Shown: positions 8,521-18,333 of the stretch, in pieces
Numbering within the stretch: position 1 is the stretch's first letter
Layout of the letters: each line of letters begins with the position of its first letter
Assembly (NCBI RefSeq): GCF_019492055.1
Contig: NZ_JAICBX010000002.1
Location: forward strand, 682,001 to 746,000
Length of the DNA: 64,000 nucleotides
Origin: Flavimaribacter sediminis
Lineage (GTDB): Bacteria > Pseudomonadota > Alphaproteobacteria > Rhizobiales > Rhizobiaceae
Direction of reading: 5' to 3'
Made by a program: the position numbers and the translations under genes
The notes under the pieces: generated by a model
Told to the model about the DNA's origin: nothing
Database searches by the model: none
What the model saw: the letters and a program-made list of their open reading frames with translations, nothing else

Positions 8521-11500
8521 CTACCAGGAGTAACGAACACCCATCGTACCGTTTGCGGCCCAGTAGTCGTCGGCGAAGATGTAGTTCGCCTGACCGTACA
8601 CCGACCAGCTGTTGGCTGCGTCGTACCAGTTGAAGCCGGCTCCGACTTCTCCGAACACGCCGGAGATGTCGTCCTGAAGCGTCAGGCCGGAGATGACCGC
8701 AGAATTGTCACCCAGGAACTCGCCGCCGACATAGGCATTGATGTAGGGATCCATCTTTCCGTTACCGACCATCATGCTGGCGCCAACCCGACCACCGATC
8801 TTGCCACGCAGGCTATCGTCGCTGTTGATCGACACCGGCGTACCGAGCACGTTCAGGTCGTCGAGGTCGGAACTGACGTAAGCGATGCTTGCGACCGGCT
8901 CGATGTAGTAGCCGCCGGCGTTGGTGAAGCGGTATCCGCCTTCGATGCGACCACCGAGGTTAAGGATGTCCGTCGAAGCCGGGGCGCCACCGACCGAGAA
9001 GTCGGCCGTCAGGAAGTCCGCCTTGAACAGGGCGTCGATGTAGCCGGGGCCATTGACCCAGGTTGCGTAGATGCCCGCCATGCCGCCGTCGATGGTGGCT
9101 TCATCGCCAAGACCGGAGAACTCAACCGAGTTGGTGACGTATCCGCCCATCAGACCAAGCACCAGCGTGCTGCCGTTGTTCATGTGGAAGGCGTGATCGA
9201 CGCCGCCCTCAATGCCCCAGAGCGTCTCGTTGTAGTCCGTGTTGAAGGATACAAACTGACCCGGGAAGGCTTCGAACGACTGGCTGCCTTCGCTCTCGGC
9301 ATACTGACCGATACCACGCATCCACACGCCGTTGCCGTTGTTGTTGACCGCAGGCGCTGCGGGTGGAGGCGCTGCCTCGATGAAGTCGGCATTGGCCGTC
9401 GAGACGCCCGTACCCGTGGAGCCGTAGATCTCACGCAGGTCGCTGGAGCGGTCGATGTAGCCATCGGCCGTCGTGTGCCACATGTTCTGGGCGATGCTGG
9501 CCGCCTGGGCGAACATGTAGGCGCTGGAGTCTGCGTAGGAAGCAAGCACCCAGCCCTTGGTGGCCGGAGCAAAGCCTGGCGTCCACTGTGCGGGATCCGA
9601 CGGCGCGTCGAGGAACAGGTCGTAGCTGAAGAGACCTGTGTCGATCGGACCGTTTGCCAACACGAAATCGCCGAGATCGGTGTTTCCGGACAGGACCCCG
9701 ACAACCGGAATACCGACCGGGTTGTAGGCGCCGAAGCCGCCGACATTGTTGACGTAGACTTCTGTCTGGCCGTCGACGTCACCGGTGATGACCAGCAGGT
9801 CGGAGGAAGAGGTCCCGACACCGCCGAGTTCAGCGTCAACAGCCAATCGGCTATCCGGATTTCCGACGAAGTTACCGGCTACGACCGTGACGTCACCGAC
9901 ACCGGAATTGTAGACCGGGATTGTGGCCAGACCGTAGTCGGACGTTCCGTTGACCATGCTGAGAAGTCCGTCATTGGCAAACTCGTCAATGCCGAAGATC
10001 GGACCGCCGAAGCTCGTGAAGCCGTTAACGTAAATTTCTCCATCGTTGTCGACAAAAGTCTGACCACTAACGCTTGAAAAGGAGAACAACGTAATACCGT
10101 CGGTTTCGATCACACCGCTATTTTGTATGTAGGCGGATTGTTGAGCCCAAACGTTGTTAAAGCCCGATGTGGCCCAATATCCGGAGTTTTCGACGAACGC
10201 AAAGCTGTTGAAGCTGGTCGCGTTGATATTACCGTAGACATCACCAGAGTTGTAGACTTGGATGTCGTTTCCGGCCAGGACGGAAATCGCATTGTCGTCC
10301 CACGCACCGGTATCGCTCATGATCATGCCGTTGCTGGCGTTGTTCACGATCGCCGTGCCATCGGTGCCGACGAAGACAACCGGCTCGAAGAAGGTGCCTT
10401 CCCCGCGCAGCAGCCCGTCGGAGGTAACGGTGATATCGTTGTCGCCGAGAACCGAGAAGCTTGTGATCGTCACGGCGCTGCCGTCATCGGCAATGACTTC
10501 CGATCCGGTGCCGACCGACACGTTGATGTCGTTCAGGGCAAAGGGGGTGTCAATCTCGATACCGTTGTCACCGGCGACCACGGTCGACGTGCCGTCTACC
10601 GAGACGTCGATAGTCGATCCGGCGCCGCCGCTCAGTGTGCGGAAGATATCGATGCCCTCATCAGCGGCGTTTATGTCGGCATTCACGTCGACACCGATAT
10701 TGCCGGCGCCGAAGATCTTGGTCACACTGATACCGTCGTCGCCGGCAGTGATCACGCCACCGTCCGAACCGTCGCCGGTCGTGCCGCCGTCGCTGGTCGC
10801 GATGTTCACGTTACCGTCGGAACCAAAGACAACGGCCTCGATGCCATCATCACCGGTTGCTGTAATACCCGCACCGGCTTCAACCGTGACATTGCCGTCA
10901 CCGAAGCTCTTGTCGACGAAGATACCGTCATCGCCTGCAGAAATCGCGGCATCCGCCAGGGTGGTGATGGATACGTCGCCTTCCGAGAAGGCTGTGATCG
11001 TCTGGATGCCGTCATCTCCTGCGGTGATATCAGCACCGGCTTCGACCATGACATTGCCGTCACCCAAGAGCTTCAGCACGCCAATGCCGTTATCGCCTGC
11101 AGAAATCGTAGCATCCGCCAGGGTGGTGATGGAAATATTGCCCTCGGAAACGATGGCAACCGTCTCGATGCCGTCATCCCCTGCGATGATACCAGAACCG
11201 GCCTCGACCGAGATATTACCGTCGCCGAAGTACTTCAGAGCGCTGATACCGTCATCGCCTGCCGTTATCGGAGCGGCTGTTCCGGTGCCGATGACGATGT
11301 TGCCGTCATTGAGAAGGCTGAGAACTTCAATGCCCTCGTCGCCTGCATTGATGGCGGCTTCCGCACCAACTTCGACGTTGCCGTCGCCGAACAGCTTGGA
11401 CACCTGAATGCCGTCATTGTCCGCTGCCAGAGTACCGTTGAGGCCTGTGTTGACGAAGACGTCGCCACTGTTGAGCAGACTGACCGCCTGGATCGCGTTG

Positions 11501-13701
11501 AAGCCTACATTAGCCCCGCTGAAACCTGACACGGACTCGTTGACATCGATATCGATGTCGCCGTCACCGCCGGCATTGAGGGCGCCAACGCCTATGACGT
11601 CGGATTCGATAGCAGCGTTGGTTTCAACAATCGCGTCGCCGGATCCACCGCCGAGCTGGACTGCACCAGCGCCGAGAACCCAAGCCTGGGTCATGGCGTT
11701 GACCGTAGTCGTTGCGGTGCCTGGTCCGATTGCGACCGAGAGAGCGCCGATGATCGGCGGATCGATGGCGCCGTTGACCGTGACTGTGGCGTTGCCGCCG
11801 ATGGACAGTGCGCCCACACCGATCAGGCCTGCGTCAGCAGCCGACGTCGAGGCTACCGTGGTCTTGCCTTCCGTGGTGACATTCACGTCGCCGCCGAAAG
11901 ACGCGCCCACAACGCCGCTGCCTCCAAGACCGCCGCCGAGGTTGGTGTTGGAGGTCGTGTCGCCGGTTGTGATGTTGACGGTTCCGCCGCCGAGACCGGC
12001 AACGCCGAGACCGCCGGAATTGGTTTCACCAGTATTGATGGTGACGTTGTTGCCAACACCAACAACACCCGCATCGTCAGCGTTGACGAGACCAGTATCG
12101 ATATTGGTGTCTCCGCCGCCGAGCGCGAGACCCAGAACACCGATGCCGTCCGAGGAGATAACATTATCGTCACCGTCCGGATCTGGCGTTTCGGAGCTGA
12201 TATTAACGTCGCCGGTTCCGAGGTTCAGACCCAGAAGGGCAACGCCGGTTGCATCGACGCTGGAATCCTGAGCAACGCCGTCACCGACTGTTACGTTGGC
12301 GTCCTCTGTACCGCCGAGAACGACAGCGCCCACACCGATAACCGGCGCCGGAGTCGAGGAGCCAAGCACATTGCCGCCGAACAGGTTTGCCGAGGCGGAC
12401 CCCGTACCGGACAAAGCGAGAACTCCGACAAGACCGTCGGATTCGACATCGTCGCCGACAGTGGCTGTTGCACTGCCTGAACCAAAGGCGGCTGCAGCGA
12501 CGCCGACGCCGCCAGCGCCATCCTGGGTCACCAGGCTGCCGTCGTATGTCGTGACCGTGGCGTCACCCGTACCCGCTGTAACCGCTGCTACACCCACCGG
12601 TATGTCGAGCGTCGGCAAAAAGCTCACGCTCGTGCTTGTCTGGTTGACATTTCCGTAAACATCGACGTTGGACGTTCCGTTGACCCCGGCAATACCTACG
12701 ACGCCAGCCGCACTGCCGCTAACGGAAGAGTTCGGTCCAACCATCAGGTCAACATTGGCGTCGCCGCCGGTTGCGACTGCCAGCAGACCTGCCGCAATAC
12801 CATCGCCACCACCGTTCGTGTCCGTTGCTATGATGTTTCCGTTGATCTCAGCATCAATATTGGAACCACCGAAAGTCAAAAGAGACATACCGTTTGCGGA
12901 AGCACCGGTTCCGCCAGTGATGGTCGTACCTTCAGCGGTCAGCACTGTGATCGGTGAATTCGAGTCACTGGTTGAGATGAATACTCCATCACCAATAAGA
13001 CCGGCATTACCTCCAGTAATGGTTCCGGCATTCATCGTGAAGTTGACCGGTGAATTAACATCACCCGTGAGAAGCTGCAGACCTGGAGCATTTCCGAGAG
13101 CACTCCCTCCTGTAACGGAGCCGGCATTCTGAGTGAAATCGATCTGGGAGCCGTCACCATCCGTGCTCAGGCGAAGGCCTGCAGCATCGATTCCGGCACT
13201 CCCGCCGGTAATACTACCCGCATTCAGGGTCATGGTTATGTCGGCATTGTCCCCAGTCGTCTGCGCAAGGAAGCCACTTGCAGAACCACCAGCTGATCCC
13301 CCGACGATATTAGGAGCCGCGCCGGGTTCGACTTGATTCACTTCAATGACGAGGTACTGACCATTGGCGTCAGTCGAAAGTGATACGCCTGGCTCACTAC
13401 CAAACAGAGTAAATCCACCGCCATTGACCTGTGAGTTGGTGAATACGAATATTCCTGGATTGGAGCCGGTGTTACCGTTGCTATAGGTAATACCGTCATT
13501 ATATGGCCCCGATCCGCATCCCACAGTAAAGGGGTTGAGCGGCCCTACAGGGTTACATTCCTCATTCGCGAGAGCCTGACTGGACATCAGTATTCCACCG
13601 ACGGGAACTGCGAGCGCTGTAAGTCCTACAGCGGATACGCCTGCGACAAGCCTGCGGCGCAAAGTTTTCAGATTGGAAGACGTATTAGTGTGACTCAGCA
13701 A
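8521..13701 (-). CDS. Large autotransporter with C-terminal outer-membrane beta-barrel and repetitive passenger
   Basis: 1726 residues. An extended signal peptide (about 1-46: charged LKTLRRR, hydrophobic core, SSQALA cut site) is followed by an almost cysteine-free Gly/Asp/Asn-rich passenger of about 1400 residues, predicted to be a beta-helix. The barrel domain spans about 1450-1726, opens at NGVWMRGIGQY and ends VRYSW with the aromatic terminus needed for outer-membrane insertion. Residues about 720-1050 hold tandem units of roughly 27 residues with the core GDGNVxVEAGAxITAGDDGI. Such type Va proteins reach the surface through the barrel; an adhesin or surface-layer role is inference. A strong terminator follows, and a long AT-rich leader precedes it. 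Confidence 0.93.
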   Translation of the reverse strand: MLSHTNTSSNLKTLRRRLVAGVSAVGLTALAVPVGGILMSSQALANEECNPVGPLNPFTVGCGSGPYNDGITYSNGNTGSNPGIFVFTNSQVNGGGFTLFGSEPGVSLSTDANGQYLVIEVNQVEPGAAPNIVGGSAGGSASGFLAQTTGDNADITMTLNAGSITGGSAGIDAAGLRLSTDGDGSQIDFTQNAGSVTGGSALGNAPGLQLLTGDVNSPVNFTMNAGTITGGNAGLIGDGVFISTSDSNSPITVLTAEGTTITGGTGASANGMSLLTFGGSNIDAEINGNIIATDTNGGGDGIAAGLLAVATGGDANVDLMVGPNSSVSGSAAGVVGIAGVNGTSNVDVYGNVNQTSTSVSFLPTLDIPVGVAAVTAGTGDATVTTYDGSLVTQDGAGGVGVAAAAFGSGSATATVGDDVESDGLVGVLALSGTGSASANLFGGNVLGSSTPAPVIGVGAVVLGGTEDANVTVGDGVAQDSSVDATGVALLGLNLGTGDVNISSETPDPDGDDNVISSDGIGVLGLALGGGDTNIDTGLVNADDAGVVGVGNNVTINTGETNSGGLGVAGLGGGTVNITTGDTTSNTNLGGGLGGSGVVGASFGGDVNVTTEGKTTVASTSAADAGLIGVGALSIGGNATVTVNGAIDPPIIGALSVAIGPGTATTTVNAMTQAWVLGAGAVQLGGGSGDAIVETNAAIESDVIGVGALNAGGDGDIDIDVNESVSGFSGANVGFNAIQAVSLLNSGDVFVNTGLNGTLAADNDGIQVSKLFGDGNVEVGAEAAINAGDEGIEVLSLLNDGNIVIGTGTAAPITAGDDGISALKYFGDGNISVEAGSGIIAGDDGIETVAIVSEGNISITTLADATISAGDNGIGVLKLLGDGNVMVEAGADITAGDDGIQTITAFSEGDVSITTLADAAISAGDDGIFVDKSFGDGNVTVEAGAGITATGDDGIEAVVFGSDGNVNIATSDGGTTGDGSDGGVITAGDDGISVTKIFGAGNIGVDVNADINAADEGIDIFRTLSGGAGSTIDVSVDGTSTVVAGDNGIEIDTPFALNDINVSVGTGSEVIADDGSAVTITSFSVLGDNDITVTSDGLLRGEGTFFEPVVFVGTDGTAIVNNASNGMIMSDTGAWDDNAISVLAGNDIQVYNSGDVYGNINATSFNSFAFVENSGYWATSGFNNVWAQQSAYIQNSGVIETDGITLFSFSSVSGQTFVDNDGEIYVNGFTSFGGPIFGIDEFANDGLLSMVNGTSDYGLATIPVYNSGVGDVTVVAGNFVGNPDSRLAVDAELGGVGTSSSDLLVITGDVDGQTEVYVNNVGGFGAYNPVGIPVVGVLSGNTDLGDFVLANGPIDTGLFSYDLFLDAPSDPAQWTPGFAPATKGWVLASYADSSAYMFAQAASIAQNMWHTTADGYIDRSSDLREIYGSTGTGVSTANADFIEAAPPPAAPAVNNNGNGVWMRGIGQYAESEGSQSFEAFPGQFVSFNTDYNETLWGIEGGVDHAFHMNNGSTLVLGLMGGYVTNSVEFSGLGDEATIDGGMAGIYATWVNGPGYIDALFKADFLTADFSVGGAPASTDILNLGGRIEGGYRFTNAGGYYIEPVASIAYVSSDLDDLNVLGTPVSINSDDSLRGKIGGRVGASMMVGNGKMDPYINAYVGGEFLGDNSAVISGLTLQDDISGVFGEVGAGFNWYDAANSWSVYGQANYIFADDYWAANGTMGVRYSW
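10560..11540 (-). repeat. Tandem ~27-residue passenger repeats in the autotransporter
   Basis: About nine to ten units with the pattern DGNVxVxAxAxIxAGDDGIxxxxxxx follow one another. Two kinds alternate: one with FGDGNVxVEAG and one with SEGxxSITTLADAxISAGDxGI, giving a 54-residue (162-bp) higher-order period. The DNA keeps this: the stretch beginning TCGCCTGCAGAAATCG near 10931 recurs near 11093 with few changes, so duplication within the gene is recent. Copy number probably varies between strains. Confidence 0.8.
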
Positions 13702-14520
13702 TTTCTTGCTCCCCCGGTAAAGCGCATTCTCCCGATGAGACTACGCTGATTCAAACTCATATCACCCGATAACAAGGAAGGATTAACACTCGCCAGTTCT
13801 TGCAACAACTAAAATGACGCGAAATTTTCTGCATTTTCGATGTAAGTTGTGAATCTGCAACAGTATCTACTTACTGACGAATTCTTGAACGGTCTGAAAG
13901 GGAGGTAAACTCCACCAAACTACTGATTCCAAGACAGTTTTAACGTTTACATATTTACCCGAGCCACAGTAGAGATCACCCTTGGAACGCAAGTTTGGGT
14001 TGTTTTTTCGCCATCCTGGCCGATTTCAATTTCGCAATACATTATTCGTTTTTGCTTTTAAATTTGTCATTTCAAAATATTCCCCATCGGATTTTGGAAT
14101 ATTTTATAAATTTCTCGTAATTATATGCGAGATATATACACAAACTTATACTTATGCACATCAATAAATTGAAGAGTTAGTCCTTAAAGACTATGGTTAA
14201 GGACACGTTTAATCATGATTCAGTGTGTAAGAATTTTTTACAATCAGAGATTCAGTTCAGACCTGACGCATGAATCGGAATGTGTGCGTTTCCGTCATCA
14301 CGAAACCGTGAACAGCGCTGTTCAGCGCGCGCGAATCAGCCGTGGCGCACACGACCCGAAATGGGTGCGAATCAGCGCCGCAACCGGCCCGGCCAAGAGC
14401 GATTTCGACAGGAAACCATGCCGATTCATTGACCTTTTCCCAAATTTGGGCAATCACTAGCAATCATGAACCCGTAGGATGAATTCCGCCGGAATATTTC
14501 TCCGGCACAGGAGGATTTAC
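13702..14520. other. 819-bp AT-rich non-coding region between the autotransporter and L,D-transpeptidase genes
   Basis: Most of this stretch, above all 13980-14170, is much more AT-rich than its neighbours and has no ORF with credible start, composition or family features; the 61- and 81-codon plus-strand frames look spurious. It must hold the autotransporter promoter (minus strand) and the transpeptidase promoter (plus strand). A perfect 14-bp palindrome GAACAGCGCTGTTC lies at 14310-14323, a possible operator about 200 bp before the transpeptidase start. No RNA gene was recognised. Confidence 0.6.
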
Positions 14521-15156
14521 ATGAACAGGCGCATTTTTCTTGGCAGCGCGCTCGCTGCGGCGGCGCTCGCACACCCCGGCATTCGCAGCGCAGCGGCCCA
14601 GTCGAACGCGTCGCGCTACTTCAAGGGCTCGACGACGGATGGCGGATACACATATCCGAACACAAACTTCGATTCCATCGATGACCGCTGGAAACGCCAG
14701 ATGGTGAAGTATTTCTCCGACGAGCCGCAGGGCACCGTCGTGATCGATACAAACAACCACTACATGTACTGGATCTGGGAAAACAACACCGCGATCCGCT
14801 ACGGCGTCGGGGTGGGCCGCGAAGGATTTCAGTGGTTCGGCCGCGCCAATGTCGCTCGCAAGCAGCGCTGGCCCACCTGGACGCCGCCAAAGGAAATGCA
14901 CGCGCGCCAGCCGGGGCTGCCGCAGATGATGGAAGGCGGCCCCAGAAATCCAATGGGCGCGCGGGGTCTCTACCTGCACAATGACAAGGGCGACACCGGC
15001 TACCGCCTGCACGGCACGGCCGAACCCTGGTCGATCGGATCGGACGTTTCGTCCGGCTGCATTCGCATGTTCAACGAGGATATCATCGATCTCTACAGGC
15101 GCGTGCCGGTCGGCACCTCCGTCCTGGTGCTGGAACATATATCCGATCGCGCCTGA
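14521..15156 (+). CDS. L,D-transpeptidase (YkuD domain), exported
   Basis: 211 residues from the ATG at 14521, chosen because a strong AGGAGG lies about 6 bases upstream; earlier in-frame codons have no such site. The N-terminus is a signal peptide with RR (MNRRIFLG, ending AAAQS). The YkuD catalytic motif is complete: HGTAEPWSIG followed by SSGCIRM with the active cysteine. The enzyme makes 3-3 peptidoglycan cross-links or attaches proteins to peptidoglycan in the periplasm. An OmpA-type lipoprotein follows 40 bases later, so both may serve envelope stability. Confidence 0.93.
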   Translation: MNRRIFLGSALAAAALAHPGIRSAAAQSNASRYFKGSTTDGGYTYPNTNFDSIDDRWKRQMVKYFSDEPQGTVVIDTNNHYMYWIWENNTAIRYGVGVGREGFQWFGRANVARKQRWPTWTPPKEMHARQPGLPQMMEGGPRNPMGARGLYLHNDKGDTGYRLHGTAEPWSIGSDVSSGCIRMFNEDIIDLYRRVPVGTSVLVLEHISDRA

Positions 15157-15196
15157 CGCGCCGCCATCCGATACTTAAAGGCAGGTTTCGATACCC

Positions 15197-15733
15197 ATGA
15201 AGTCCATCTTTCACGCATTGATCGCATGCGCCCTGCTGGTCGGCGGCCTCGGCGCCTCCGGCTGCACAACTGCAAGCCTCGGCGACCCGCTGAGCGGCAG
15301 CACGGACGATCCGGCCGTCGGCTTTGCGAATGCGAAATCCGACAGCGAAGAGAATTTCGTGATGACCGTCGGGCGACGCATCTATTTTGCTTCCGGATCC
15401 GCCAAGTTTGACGATGTGGCGCTGGAAACGATGGACCTGCAAGCCCAGTGGCTGGTGCGCCATCCAAAATGGCTGATCAAGCTGCAGGGTTTCGCCGATG
15501 ACCCTGGTTCCGACGCAGCCAATGTGGCGCTGTCCGACAAGCGGGCGAACGCGGTGATGGACTATCTGGCCTCAAAGGGCGTCGACCGGCGCCGGATGTG
15601 GGCCAAGGGCTATGGCAAGGAGCGCCTGGTGCGCAATTGCTCCGATCTCGCCTGCAAGGCCCAGAACCGGCGCGTGAACGTCAACCTGCGCAAGGAATTC
15701 GACGCCGCAGCGCCGCAATATACCGGCGGATAA
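15197..15733 (+). CDS. OmpA-family peptidoglycan-binding lipoprotein
   Basis: 178 residues. A signal peptide ends in the lipobox GASGC, so the mature protein should be lipidated at that cysteine and anchored in the outer membrane. Residues about 55-170 form an OmpA/Pal-like domain: IYFASGSAKFDD, then LKLQGFADDPG, then the LSDKRANAVMDYLASKGVDRRR helix that holds the diaminopimelate-binding residues. It is shorter than and distinct from Pal; no tol genes are nearby. Role: non-covalent tether between outer membrane and peptidoglycan. Confidence 0.88.
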   Translation: MKSIFHALIACALLVGGLGASGCTTASLGDPLSGSTDDPAVGFANAKSDSEENFVMTVGRRIYFASGSAKFDDVALETMDLQAQWLVRHPKWLIKLQGFADDPGSDAANVALSDKRANAVMDYLASKGVDRRRMWAKGYGKERLVRNCSDLACKAQNRRVNVNLRKEFDAAAPQYTGG

Positions 15734-15736
15734 GAT

Positions 15737-16153
15737 TCACTTCCCGCGGAAGCGGGCGACGACATCCGTTGGAATGGGCGTGGATTGAAGTTCGCCCGTC
15801 TCGGGATCCTTCCGCGTCCAGACGCGCGTTTCCCGTACCTCGACGCACAAGGCGCCGTCTTTGGTCAGCGCGTGAACGATATCGAAACTGGATTTGCGAA
15901 TCTCGGCGATGCTGCTGACGATTTCGATCTCGTCGCCATAGCGGCAAGGCGCCTTGAACTGCGCATTTGTGGCGACCAGCGGACATCCGGCGATGCCATA
16001 GCGCGCCACCATCTCCTGCTTTGGCAGCCCCGCCGCCTCGTAGAGCATCGTGACGCTGTGATCGAAAAACGAGAAGAAGTTCGGGTTGAAGACGATCCCG
16101 GCCGGATCGCAGTCACCCCATTCGATCCGCCGCGTCAATGTATTGGAAAGCAT
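15737..16153 (-). CDS. Acyl-CoA thioesterase, 4-hydroxybenzoyl-CoA thioesterase-like hotdog fold
   Basis: 138 residues from the ATG at 16153, preferred over the upstream GTG at 16177 because AGGGA precedes it. The hotdog signature with the catalytic aspartate, EWGDCDPAGIVFNPNFFSFFD, is intact, followed by the long helix and the sheet strand FKAPCRYGDEIEIVSS. It hydrolyses acyl- or aryl-CoA thioesters; substrate not determinable. It converges tail to tail with the OmpA-type lipoprotein gene (3 bases apart). Confidence 0.88.
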   Translation of the reverse strand: MLSNTLTRRIEWGDCDPAGIVFNPNFFSFFDHSVTMLYEAAGLPKQEMVARYGIAGCPLVATNAQFKAPCRYGDEIEIVSSIAEIRKSSFDIVHALTKDGALCVEVRETRVWTRKDPETGELQSTPIPTDVVARFRGK

Positions 16154-16262
16154 CGCTTGATCCCTGTCTCGCCGCACCTTGGCGGCGCCTGTCCGATTCG
16201 GGACATTATACAGGTTCGAGCGAGCCGCGTTTCACGCCAATTTCGCTGCGGCAAGTTCTTTT

Positions 16263-17219
16263 TCAGCACCCCGTGGCGTTGACATAGATCGCGCGAAGGG
16301 TCGTCGTCGCGCAGATGAACAGACGGTTGCGCTTCGGACCGCCAAAACAGAGATTCGAAACAACCTGGTCAATCAGGATCTTCCCGAGTAACGCGCCATC
16401 CGGCGCGAAGCAATGCACGCCGTCACCGGCGGACGACCAGATATTGCCGCCCGTATCCACCCGGAAGCCATCGAAAAAGCCTTCGCTACAGGTCGCAAAG
16501 TCGGTTCCCGCGCCAACCGAACGCCCGTCCGGTGAGACCGGATAAGCCCTGATAACCGGCGCGCAGTCAGGAAAATGCGTCCCACCCGTGTCGGCGACGT
16601 AAAGCAGGCTCTCGTCAGGCGAAAATGCAAGACCGTTCGGTTGCTTCATGTCCGAGATCACACGCGTGATCTCGCCCGCCGGATCGATGCGGTAGACATG
16701 GCGGCCGTCCTGTTCGGCAGGGGCGGCGTCGCCCTCATAATCGCTGTCGATCCCGTAGGAGGGATCGGAAAACCAGATCGACCCGTCCGATTTGACCACA
16801 ACATCGTTCGGCGAATTGAGCGGCTTGCCTTCATGGGCGTCTGCAAGCACCGTGCGGGTTCCATCATGCTCGTAGCGACTGATGCAACGCGACCTGTGCT
16901 CGCAGGCAATCATCCGGCCCTCGCGATCGAGCGTGTGGCCGTTCTGGTTGCGGCAAGGCTGTTCGAAGGCAGCGACCGCGCCGTTCATCTCGTCCCAGCG
17001 CAGGATCCGGTCATTGGGGATGTCGGACCAGATGACGTAGCGGCCGGCGTGAAAATAGACCGGGCCTTCCGTCCAGCGTCCACCATCCCAGAGAACTTCC
17101 GGAGCGGCGTTGACGTGGATGAGGCCGGCGAAACGCTCATCAAGGATTATATAATCGGATGCAGACAATGTGTTCCCCCCGGAGTTTCGGCCCGCGCGCA
17201 AGCTACCCGTAATTGACAT
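16263..17219 (-). CDS. SMP-30/gluconolactonase/LRE-family protein
   Basis: 318 residues, six-bladed beta-propeller family. Candidate divalent-metal ligands are the Glu of WTEGPVYF, Asn of SPNDVVVKSDG, Asn of QPNGLAFSPDE and Asp in DGFRVDTGGN. Members hydrolyse sugar lactones or related esters. It begins 91 bases after the deacetylase gene ends on the same strand and could be the last member of that operon, though a lactonase has no obvious part in amine breakdown. Confidence 0.85.
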   Translation of the reverse strand: MSITGSLRAGRNSGGNTLSASDYIILDERFAGLIHVNAAPEVLWDGGRWTEGPVYFHAGRYVIWSDIPNDRILRWDEMNGAVAAFEQPCRNQNGHTLDREGRMIACEHRSRCISRYEHDGTRTVLADAHEGKPLNSPNDVVVKSDGSIWFSDPSYGIDSDYEGDAAPAEQDGRHVYRIDPAGEITRVISDMKQPNGLAFSPDESLLYVADTGGTHFPDCAPVIRAYPVSPDGRSVGAGTDFATCSEGFFDGFRVDTGGNIWSSAGDGVHCFAPDGALLGKILIDQVVSNLCFGGPKRNRLFICATTTLRAIYVNATGC

Positions 17220-17310
17220 CGCAGTCCAGAAGACAAGGGATTGCGCGCCGCAGCGCGACCTTGGCTATTGGTATCCGGTTTTCGGCCCATATTCGCTTGT
17301 TGCTTCGCGC

Positions 17311-18333
17311 TCAGACAGCCTGGAAACCTTCAAGCAAGCTCGCAAGATTGGCGCCCAATCCGTCGCAGAGATAACCGCCCTCCTGGACGAAGAGGACCGG
17401 CGCGCCAAATGACGCAATGGCCCCGCCTATAACCGCAAAACCGCCGGTCGTGACAGCCAGCCCCTTAAGCGGATCATCTTCATAGGCGTCGAGGCCGAGC
17501 GCAACGACGATGACATCGGCGCCGAATGCGGCAATCCTTTCGAGCCCGGTCTTCAAGGCTCTCATGTAGTCGCCGTCGCCGGTTCCGCGCGGCAGCGGCA
17601 GGTTGAGATTGCAACCCAGCCCCTCGCCTTCGCCGCGTTCGTGGGCATGACCCCAGAAGAACGGATAGAAGCGAACGGGATCAGCATGGATTGAAACTGT
17701 CAGGACATCGCTTTGCCGATAAAAAATGCCCTGTGTTCCGTTCCCGTGGTGGACGTCGACGTCGAGGATCGCCGGCCGCAGACCTTTGCCAGCCAGATAG
17801 CGGGCGGCGATTGCGCTGTTGTTCAAAAAGCAGAATCCGCCCGCCAGGTCGCCGAAGGCATGATGGCCGGGCGGACGGCTCAGTGCATAGGCGGCGCGTT
17901 CTCCGTCCAGGATCGCCGCCGCCCCGGAAATGGCCGTCTGCGCCGACCAATAGGCCGACGCCCAGGTGTCGGCAGAAATCGGACAGGATGTATCAGCCTG
18001 ATGGAATCCGGCCTGCCCGACCGCCGACCGGGGGTAACTGGCGGTGCGGTTATCCGGGTGGATATTGGGGATCACCTCTTCGGAAGCACCCTCGATCCGC
18101 ATCCAGCGTTCGTGGATCGTCTGCAGAAAGACCAGATATTCAGGCGAATGCACGGCTGCAATCGGACCCGGGCCATGATCATCAGGCGCCTCGAACACAC
18201 ACCCGGCGGCTTCGGCCCCGGCCTGCAGCACCTCGACCCGGCGCGGCTGTTCGGGATTCTGCAATATGGCGCCGTTGGCCATGAAATGTTTCGGATCGTG
18301 TCGCGCCTGGCGCGGATCAACTATCGCCTTCAT
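17311..18333 (-). CDS. Histone-deacetylase-family acetylpolyamine amidohydrolase-like protein
   Basis: 340 residues, almost the length of the characterised Mycoplana acetylpolyamine amidohydrolase, and it aligns with that enzyme by eye throughout. The tandem histidines H157-H158 (SRPPGHHAF), zinc ligands D193 and H195 (LDVDVHHGNGT) and D282 (ALGLDAYEDDP), and the transition-state tyrosine Y321 (QEGGYL) are all present. Predicted reaction: removal of acetate from an acetylated polyamine or similar amine. Its first 17 bases overlap the end of a GNAT acetyltransferase gene, and both follow a polyamine-type transporter, which supports a polyamine substrate. Confidence 0.88.
   Translation of the reverse strand: MKAIVDPRQARHDPKHFMANGAILQNPEQPRRVEVLQAGAEAAGCVFEAPDDHGPGPIAAVHSPEYLVFLQTIHERWMRIEGASEEVIPNIHPDNRTASYPRSAVGQAGFHQADTSCPISADTWASAYWSAQTAISGAAAILDGERAAYALSRPPGHHAFGDLAGGFCFLNNSAIAARYLAGKGLRPAILDVDVHHGNGTQGIFYRQSDVLTVSIHADPVRFYPFFWGHAHERGEGEGLGCNLNLPLPRGTGDGDYMRALKTGLERIAAFGADVIVVALGLDAYEDDPLKGLAVTTGGFAVIGGAIASFGAPVLFVQEGGYLCDGLGANLASLLEGFQAV

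Noticed and set aside
10123-11529. 468-codon open frame on the plus strand, antisense to the autotransporter passenger
   Set aside because: It exists because the low-complexity, repetitive Gly/Asp codons leave the opposite strand without stops; the product is itself a mirror of the repeats and has no family features or ribosome site.
13982-14460. Plus-strand frames of 61 and 81 codons in the AT-rich gap
   Set aside because: No ribosome site, odd composition (one is Phe/Tyr/Ile-rich from AT content) and no recognisable family.
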